From: Mycobacteriaceae bacterium
Lineage (GTDB): Bacteria; Actinomycetota; Actinomycetes; Mycobacteriales; Mycobacteriaceae
DNA length: 64,000 nt
Reading direction: 5' to 3'
NCBI GenBank assembly: GCA_019749805.1
Contig: JAIEPH010000049.1
Span: 1 to 64,000, forward strand
Shown: positions 59,713 through 64,000 of the stretch, one piece after another
Position numbering within the stretch: position 1 is the first letter of the stretch
Layout of the letters: every line of letters starts with the position of its first letter
Position numbers and translations under genes: made by a program
Notes under the pieces: generated by a model
Databases searched by the model: none
What the model was told of the DNA's origin: nothing
The model's input: the letters and a program-made list of their open reading frames with translations, nothing else

Positions 59713-61845
59713 ATGACCGAACTCCCCGAGTCGCTCGTCGAGTTGGCGCGACGGTACGGCGTCGCAACGGAATACGAAGACTGGACCGGAAGGCGCATCA
59801 CGGTCTCCGAATCCACACTGGTCGGCGTGCTCGACGCCCTCGGCGTGCAGGCCGCCACCGACTATCGGCGCACCGCGGCATTGGCAGAACACGATCGTGA
59901 CCACTGGTCTCGCGCGCTGCCGCCGGTGATCGTCGGCCGCGCCGGGTCGACGTCGTCGTTCTGGGTACACGTCACACACGGCGATCCGGTGAGGTTGTGG
60001 ATCCGGCTCGAGGACGGATCCGTCCGGACGGGTTTGCGCCAGCTCGAAAACAACTGTCCCCCTTATGATCTCGGTGGCCGTCTGGTCGGCGAAGCGAGCT
60101 TCGAGTTACCCGCCGACCTGCCGCTCGGTTATCACGAACTGCATCTGCAGCTGGGAACGTCCGACATCAGTTCACCGATCGTCGTCTCCCCCGCATCGTT
60201 GGAACCGCCGACGGGACGCACGTGGGGTCTGGCCACCCAGCTGTACAGTGTCCGATCGCGAACCTCTTGGGGCATCGGTGATTTGACCGACCTCACCGAT
60301 CTCGCCGTATGGTCGGCGTCTCGGCACGGTGCGGGCTTCGTCCTCGTCAACCCGTTGCACGCCGCCGCGTCCACCCCGCCGATGGAGCCGTCGCCCTACC
60401 TGCCGACCTCACGGCGGTTCGTCAACCCGATATACCTGCGGGTGGAGGCGATCCCCGAGTTCGCGTACGTCGAGAACCGGGGACGCATCGTCAAGGCCCG
60501 GGCGAATGCGCAGGCGCGCGCACACAAGTCGCCCCTCATCGACCGTGACCGCGTCTGGAGATACAAGCGCGCCGCCCTCGAGGCCGTCTACCGTGTGCAG
60601 CGATCCGCGGGCCGGGAACTGGCATACCAGGCCTACCGCGAGCGTCAGAGCCGCAACCTCGACGATTTCGCTACGTGGTGCGCCCTGGCCGAGAAACACG
60701 GCGGAGATTGGCACGAGTGGCCCGAGGAGCTGCGTCATCCCGAAAGCCCGGCCGTCGCCCGGTTCGCCGCCGACAACGCGGCGGCCGTCGATTTCCATCG
60801 CTGGCTGCAATGGCAACTCGACGATCAGTTGACCGCGGCGCAGGCGACGTCGGTGGCGTCGGGCATGGGTCTGGGCATCATGCATGACCTCGCCGTCGGG
60901 GTCGACCCCAACGGGGCCGATGCGTGGGCCCTGCAGGACGTGCTGGCGTTGGGCGTCACCGCAGGCGCGCCGCCGGACGAGTTCAATCAGCTCGGCCAGG
61001 ACTGGTCACAGCCGCCGTGGCGACCCGACGAACTCGCGAACCAGGCCTACGAGCCGTTCCGCGCGCTCGTCAACACGCTGCTTCGGCATGCGGGTGGCGT
61101 GCGGATCGATCACATCATCGGACTGTTCCGGCTGTGGTGGATTCCGAAGGGCGCCCCGCCGACGGAGGGCACCTATGTGCGGTACGACCACGAGGCGATG
61201 ATCGGGATCGTCGCGCTGGAGGCCCACCGAGCCGGTGCCGTCGTCGTCGGCGAGGACCTGGGCACTGTCGAACCCTGGGTGCGCGACTATCTGCGCGAGC
61301 GCGGCCTGTTCGGCACCTCGATCTTGTGGTTCGAGTTCGACCGAGACGGTGACGGCGCGCCGCTGCGCGCTGAGCGCTGGCGCGAGTTCTGCCTGTCCTC
61401 GGTGACCACCCACGACCTCCCCCCGACCCCCGGCTACCTCGCGGGCGAACATGTCCGGCTGCGCGACGAGCTCGGTCTGCTGACGCGGCCCGCCGAGGAG
61501 GAACTGGCCGCCGATCGTCGCCAGCAGGCCGCTTGGCTCGACGAGCTGCGTCGAGTCGGGTTGTTGAGCGGCGATCTTGACGAGGTCGGGGTCGATCAGG
61601 TGGTCAGCGCGCTGTACCAGTACCTGGGCCGGACGCGGTCGCGGCTGCTGGCGCTCTCGCTGGCCGACGCGGTCGGGGACCTCCGCACCCAGAATCAGCC
61701 GGGGACGACGGACGAATACCCGAACTGGAGAGTGCCGCTGACGGGCCCGGACGGCAAGAAAATGCTGCTCGAAGACGTTTTCGCCGACCCGCGAGCGGCC
61801 GCGTTGGGCCAGCTCATGCGGGCCGCGGTGAACACCCAGGTGTAA
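59713..61845 (+). CDS. malQ: 4-alpha-glucanotransferase
   Basis: 710 residues. GH77 family; transfers alpha-1,4-glucan segments between maltodextrins. Nucleophile region GGVRIDHIIGLFRLWWIP (catalytic Asp in RIDH); acid/base Glu in VVVGEDLGTVE; stabilizer Asp in SSVTTHDLPPTPGY. The N-terminal 170 residues are the accessory domain of long actinobacterial MalQ. Counterpart Rv1781c, which in slow growers borders ESX-5; here no ESX genes are near. Confidence 0.93.
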   Translation: MTELPESLVELARRYGVATEYEDWTGRRITVSESTLVGVLDALGVQAATDYRRTAALAEHDRDHWSRALPPVIVGRAGSTSSFWVHVTHGDPVRLWIRLEDGSVRTGLRQLENNCPPYDLGGRLVGEASFELPADLPLGYHELHLQLGTSDISSPIVVSPASLEPPTGRTWGLATQLYSVRSRTSWGIGDLTDLTDLAVWSASRHGAGFVLVNPLHAAASTPPMEPSPYLPTSRRFVNPIYLRVEAIPEFAYVENRGRIVKARANAQARAHKSPLIDRDRVWRYKRAALEAVYRVQRSAGRELAYQAYRERQSRNLDDFATWCALAEKHGGDWHEWPEELRHPESPAVARFAADNAAAVDFHRWLQWQLDDQLTAAQATSVASGMGLGIMHDLAVGVDPNGADAWALQDVLALGVTAGAPPDEFNQLGQDWSQPPWRPDELANQAYEPFRALVNTLLRHAGGVRIDHIIGLFRLWWIPKGAPPTEGTYVRYDHEAMIGIVALEAHRAGAVVVGEDLGTVEPWVRDYLRERGLFGTSILWFEFDRDGDGAPLRAERWREFCLSSVTTHDLPPTPGYLAGEHVRLRDELGLLTRPAEEELAADRRQQAAWLDELRRVGLLSGDLDEVGVDQVVSALYQYLGRTRSRLLALSLADAVGDLRTQNQPGTTDEYPNWRVPLTGPDGKKMLLEDVFADPRAAALGQLMRAAVNTQV

Positions 61846-61938
61846 CCCCAGATGTAACACGAAGCTCTTCTTCTCCGGTTTCACATTCGTCACGTCTGCG
61901 ATATGTTCGCACCGCATCGACATAGGGAGACATTTCAC

Positions 61939-62361
61939 GTGAAGAAGCTCGTTGTGCTGAGCGGTGGACTCGTCGCAGTCGGCTCCGCCGCGCTGGTCGG
62001 AGCGGGAATCGCCATGTCACAGCCGGGCGGCTCGAACTACATGAACGTCGTCGGTGAGCCCTATAACAAGGCCCTGCAAATTTTGAAGTCCCAGGGCTAC
62101 AAGGGCTACTTCGGCGGATCGTTCGGCAGCGTGCTGTCCCAGGCCAACTGCCTCGTCGACAGCCAGAAGGTCACCTCGGGCGGTCGCATCCTGCTGATGC
62201 TGGACTGCAGCCAGGCAGCAGCCGACCAGCTCGAGCAGATGGGCCCGTCGGGCGGTCCCCGTGTCGGCGGTAACGGCGTCACCACCGTGACCCCGACGCC
62301 GGTCGTGCCGATCCAGGGCGCTCCTGGCGCAGGTGCTCCGGCCGCGCCTCCGCCGGCCTAG
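61939..62361 (+). CDS. Small secreted protein of unknown function
   Basis: 140 residues from a GTG. Signal peptide (KKLVVLSGGLVAVGSAALVGAGIAMSQP), then a region like a PASTA or similar fold (NVVGEPYNKALQILKSQGYKGYFGGSFGSVLSQANCLVDSQKV) and a Cys pair (NCLVD, LDCSQ). The C-terminus is Pro/Ala-rich. Its start overlaps no gene; its stop and the next gene's stop share a CTAG. Confidence 0.7.
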   Translation: MKKLVVLSGGLVAVGSAALVGAGIAMSQPGGSNYMNVVGEPYNKALQILKSQGYKGYFGGSFGSVLSQANCLVDSQKVTSGGRILLMLDCSQAAADQLEQMGPSGGPRVGGNGVTTVTPTPVVPIQGAPGAGAPAAPPPA

Positions 62362-62792
62362 CTTTCGACCATGTGACGCAGGTTCTTCAGCGTCTCACCC
62401 ATATTGCGGGCGACCTGGCCGGCGGCCACGCGGTCCGCGATCAGCCCGAGGACGTTGCCCGCCGATTCATAGGCCAGCCGGAAGGTGACTTTCGTGCGGC
62501 CGTCGACCGTTTCGCGTAACCGAAACCGTCCGCGTTGTGAGACACCGGTGAGTCCCACCCACGACAACTCGCGTGGCGGGTCGAACTCGACGACCTCGAT
62601 GACGCCGCCGATGGGCACCGACCCCACCTTCCAATGCACGGTGTAGCGGGCGCCCAGACTGGCCGGCTCGTCGTCCGCGGTTTCCCACCGTTCGAGGCTG
62701 GCCATGAACTCCGGGTAGCAGTCGGGGTTGCTGACCACCTTCCACACCGCTTCGCGGTCGGCGTCGACCACGCACTGCCGTTGCACCCGCAT
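62358..62792 (-). CDS. SRPBCC polyketide-cyclase-like protein
   Basis: 144 residues from the ATG at the complement of 62790-62792. Fold: VDADREAVWKVVSNPDCYPEFMASLERWETADDE at the start; TKVTFRLAYESAGNVLGLIADRVAAGQVARNMGETLKNL near the end. Such proteins bind hydrophobic ligands; many mycobacterial paralogs exist and this one's ligand is not known. It is 31 bases after the acyltransferase stop, likely one operon. Confidence 0.78.
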   Translation of the reverse strand: MRVQRQCVVDADREAVWKVVSNPDCYPEFMASLERWETADDEPASLGARYTVHWKVGSVPIGGVIEVVEFDPPRELSWVGLTGVSQRGRFRLRETVDGRTKVTFRLAYESAGNVLGLIADRVAAGQVARNMGETLKNLRHMVES

Positions 62793-62823
62793 CAGTACCG
62801 TCTCTTCTTCGCGCAAGCTCTCA

Positions 62824-63669
62824 TCAGCCCAGCACCGGGAATCGTCGTTCTGCCGCGAGCCGGTCCACCCCGGCCTGCAGCGCGGCCTCCACCTTTTCGT
62901 GCACGTCGCGGTCATCGCTGCCGGCGATGTCGTCCGGCGCGATCGGGTCCTGCACCTCGATCGCGATCTTCGTCGGTAGGGGCAAGCGCGGCACCATGTC
63001 GCTGACCGTCAGACCCCACGGTGGCGCCAGCAGAATCGGGACGCTCTTCAGCCGGGCCATCTTGTCGACCATCAGCAGCTTGGCCAGCCACTGCCCGCGG
63101 TCGAGGAACAGCGCCGCCTCCTGCCCGCCAACGCTGGCGATCGGCACGATCGGGACCCCCGCCTCACGAGCGAGCTTGACGTAGCCCTTGCGGCCGCCGA
63201 AATCCACATTGTGCCGCTGCCACGACGGTCGAAACACTTCGTAATCACCGCCGGGATACACGAGCAGCGCGGCACCGGACTTCAGCGCCAGCTCGGCGTT
63301 TTCGTGGTTGGCGGCCACGGTGCCGAACTTGCGGAGCGAGCCGAGTCCCGGCATCGACACGACGAGGTTGTGGGCGAGTTGATAAAACGGTCGCTCGACG
63401 CCGAAGTACGAACAGAACGCCAGCGTGAAGACGAACGTGTCCGGCGGGAGGTTGCCGCCGCTGTGGTTGCCGACCATCAGCACCGGGCCGTCGGTCGGAA
63501 TCCGGTCCAGACCGCGGACGTCCGCACGAAAGTACAACGACGCCAGCAGCCACAGGCCCGGCAGCTGCTCGCGGATGTAGTCGGGATCGCGTTGGTCGAG
63601 GTCGGCCCTGGGCACGCGGGAGGCAACCTGGTGCCGGGTCCAGTTCAGTACGTCGCCGAGCACCGCCAT
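62824..63669 (-). CDS. PlsC-like acyltransferase
   Basis: About 281 residues from an ATG at the complement of 63667-63669; an upstream GTG at 63741 with GGAAG nearby is also possible. The acyltransferase motif is VLMVGNHSGGNLPPD with His; the second block GAALLVYPGGDYEVFRPSW is typical of MGAT/DGAT-like or glycerolipid acyltransferases. The acyl acceptor is unknown. Confidence 0.8.
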   Translation of the reverse strand: MAVLGDVLNWTRHQVASRVPRADLDQRDPDYIREQLPGLWLLASLYFRADVRGLDRIPTDGPVLMVGNHSGGNLPPDTFVFTLAFCSYFGVERPFYQLAHNLVVSMPGLGSLRKFGTVAANHENAELALKSGAALLVYPGGDYEVFRPSWQRHNVDFGGRKGYVKLAREAGVPIVPIASVGGQEAALFLDRGQWLAKLLMVDKMARLKSVPILLAPPWGLTVSDMVPRLPLPTKIAIEVQDPIAPDDIAGSDDRDVHEKVEAALQAGVDRLAAERRFPVLG

Positions 63670-63790
63670 AGCGGTTTTATTGACCGCAGACGGGCGCTTG
63701 AAACTCGAAATCCGCCAAGAACCCGATACCGGCGTTCCCACCTACTTCCGGTAAGCTCCCGTGCACCACCTTCTAGTGAAGGAGTCCGCC

Positions 63791-64000
63791 ATGGCAACGT
63801 TGCCTGCCCGGGAGATCGATCCGGGACCGGTACAGATCCAGGCCCGCAAGGTGCAGTTCGACCTCGCGGAGGTCCCGTTGGAGTGGATCCCAGCTCACCC
63901 GGTCGCGTCCACCATGATCAACCTCTTCAACGTCGTGCTGCCCACCGCCGAACATTGGTTCGTCGAGACGTTCAACGAGGCGCTGCCGTTGGTCAAGGAT
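63791..64000 (+). CDS. Metal-dependent hydrolase-like protein (partial)
   Basis: The first 70 codons are present; the gene runs off the right edge. An AAGGAG site precedes the ATG. LEWIPAHPVASTMINLFNVVLPTAEHWFVETFNEALPLVKD matches the predicted metal-dependent hydrolases (PF10118), with HWF likely in the metal site. Substrate unknown. Confidence 0.7.
   Translation, partial: MATLPAREIDPGPVQIQARKVQFDLAEVPLEWIPAHPVASTMINLFNVVLPTAEHWFVETFNEALPLVKD

Noticed and set aside
1..64000. CRISPR arrays, tRNA genes, insertion sequences, prophage
   Set aside because: No repeat-spacer arrays, cloverleaf-like segments, transposases or integrases were recognised by reading.

Overview
The window is high-GC actinobacterial DNA from a mycobacterium, most likely a fast-growing Mycolicibacterium. 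Clade markers include an Apa-like Ala/Pro-rich secreted antigen, GarA, SecA2, BlaI/BlaR, BacA (Rv1819c type), GuaB1, PgsA2 and a urease operon without ureE. From memory, the gene order matches M. tuberculosis Rv1860 down to about Rv1814 in reverse, followed by malQ (Rv1781c). The PE/PPE genes, VapBC13 and the ESX-5 cluster that lie in this interval in M. tuberculosis are absent, which fits a rapid grower. I saw no tRNA, rRNA, CRISPR array, insertion sequence or phage.

Layout: 1-2.3 kb holds apa (cut by the window edge) and modC-modB, with no modA beside them. 2.4-5.6 kb holds an SDR-like protein, an F420-type luciferase-family oxidoreductase and ndh. 5.6-10 kb is the urease operon ureABCFGD on the minus strand. 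10-11.4 kb has a PaaI-type thioesterase and an iron-regulated FhuF-like reductase with IdeR-type boxes. 11.6-19.5 kb reads rightward: blaI, blaR, gnd1, guaB1, two CNNM/CorC-type membrane proteins behind a structured leader, and a protein of uncertain function. 19.6-25.6 kb holds glcB, a vWA/substrate-binding membrane protein, and divergent alpha/beta hydrolases. 25.6-32.1 kb is the glycine-cleavage region: gcvP behind a tandem glycine riboswitch, two MerR regulators, a DUF151 nuclease-like protein, garA and gcvH. 32-38.9 kb holds a DUF881/Sbp membrane set, pgsA2, secA2 and ilvG.

38.9-50.9 kb keeps the bacA, Rv1817, Rv1815 and erg3 counterparts, with accessory genes between them: a leaderless FAD monooxygenase, a VOC protein behind a KstR-type operator, an ArsR/SRPBCC pair, a DAO-family oxidase and a KhtTU K+/H+ antiporter. 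51-58.3 kb is accessory: an esterase divergent from an MpaB-like oxygenase plus TetR, a paired SMR exporter, an MFS transporter, two DUF202 membrane proteins, and an SDR/TetR operon. 58.4-64 kb holds a diaminopimelate-decarboxylase-like enzyme, malQ, a small secreted protein, an SRPBCC protein, a PlsC-like acyltransferase and the start of a metal-dependent hydrolase.

Common themes are nitrogen and one-carbon metabolism (urease; glycine cleavage with GarA), central redox and carbon flux (ndh, gnd1, glcB), and several short operator-like palindromes beside regulator genes. No completely new multi-gene system stands out. The most promising undescribed elements are regulatory: two iron boxes around the FhuF-like gene with a 16-codon ORF, a KstR-type box controlling a flavoprotein/VOC operon, a structured leader before the CNNM pair, a perfect palindrome before glcB, and operator candidates at bacA and at the MpaB/TetR-esterase divergon.
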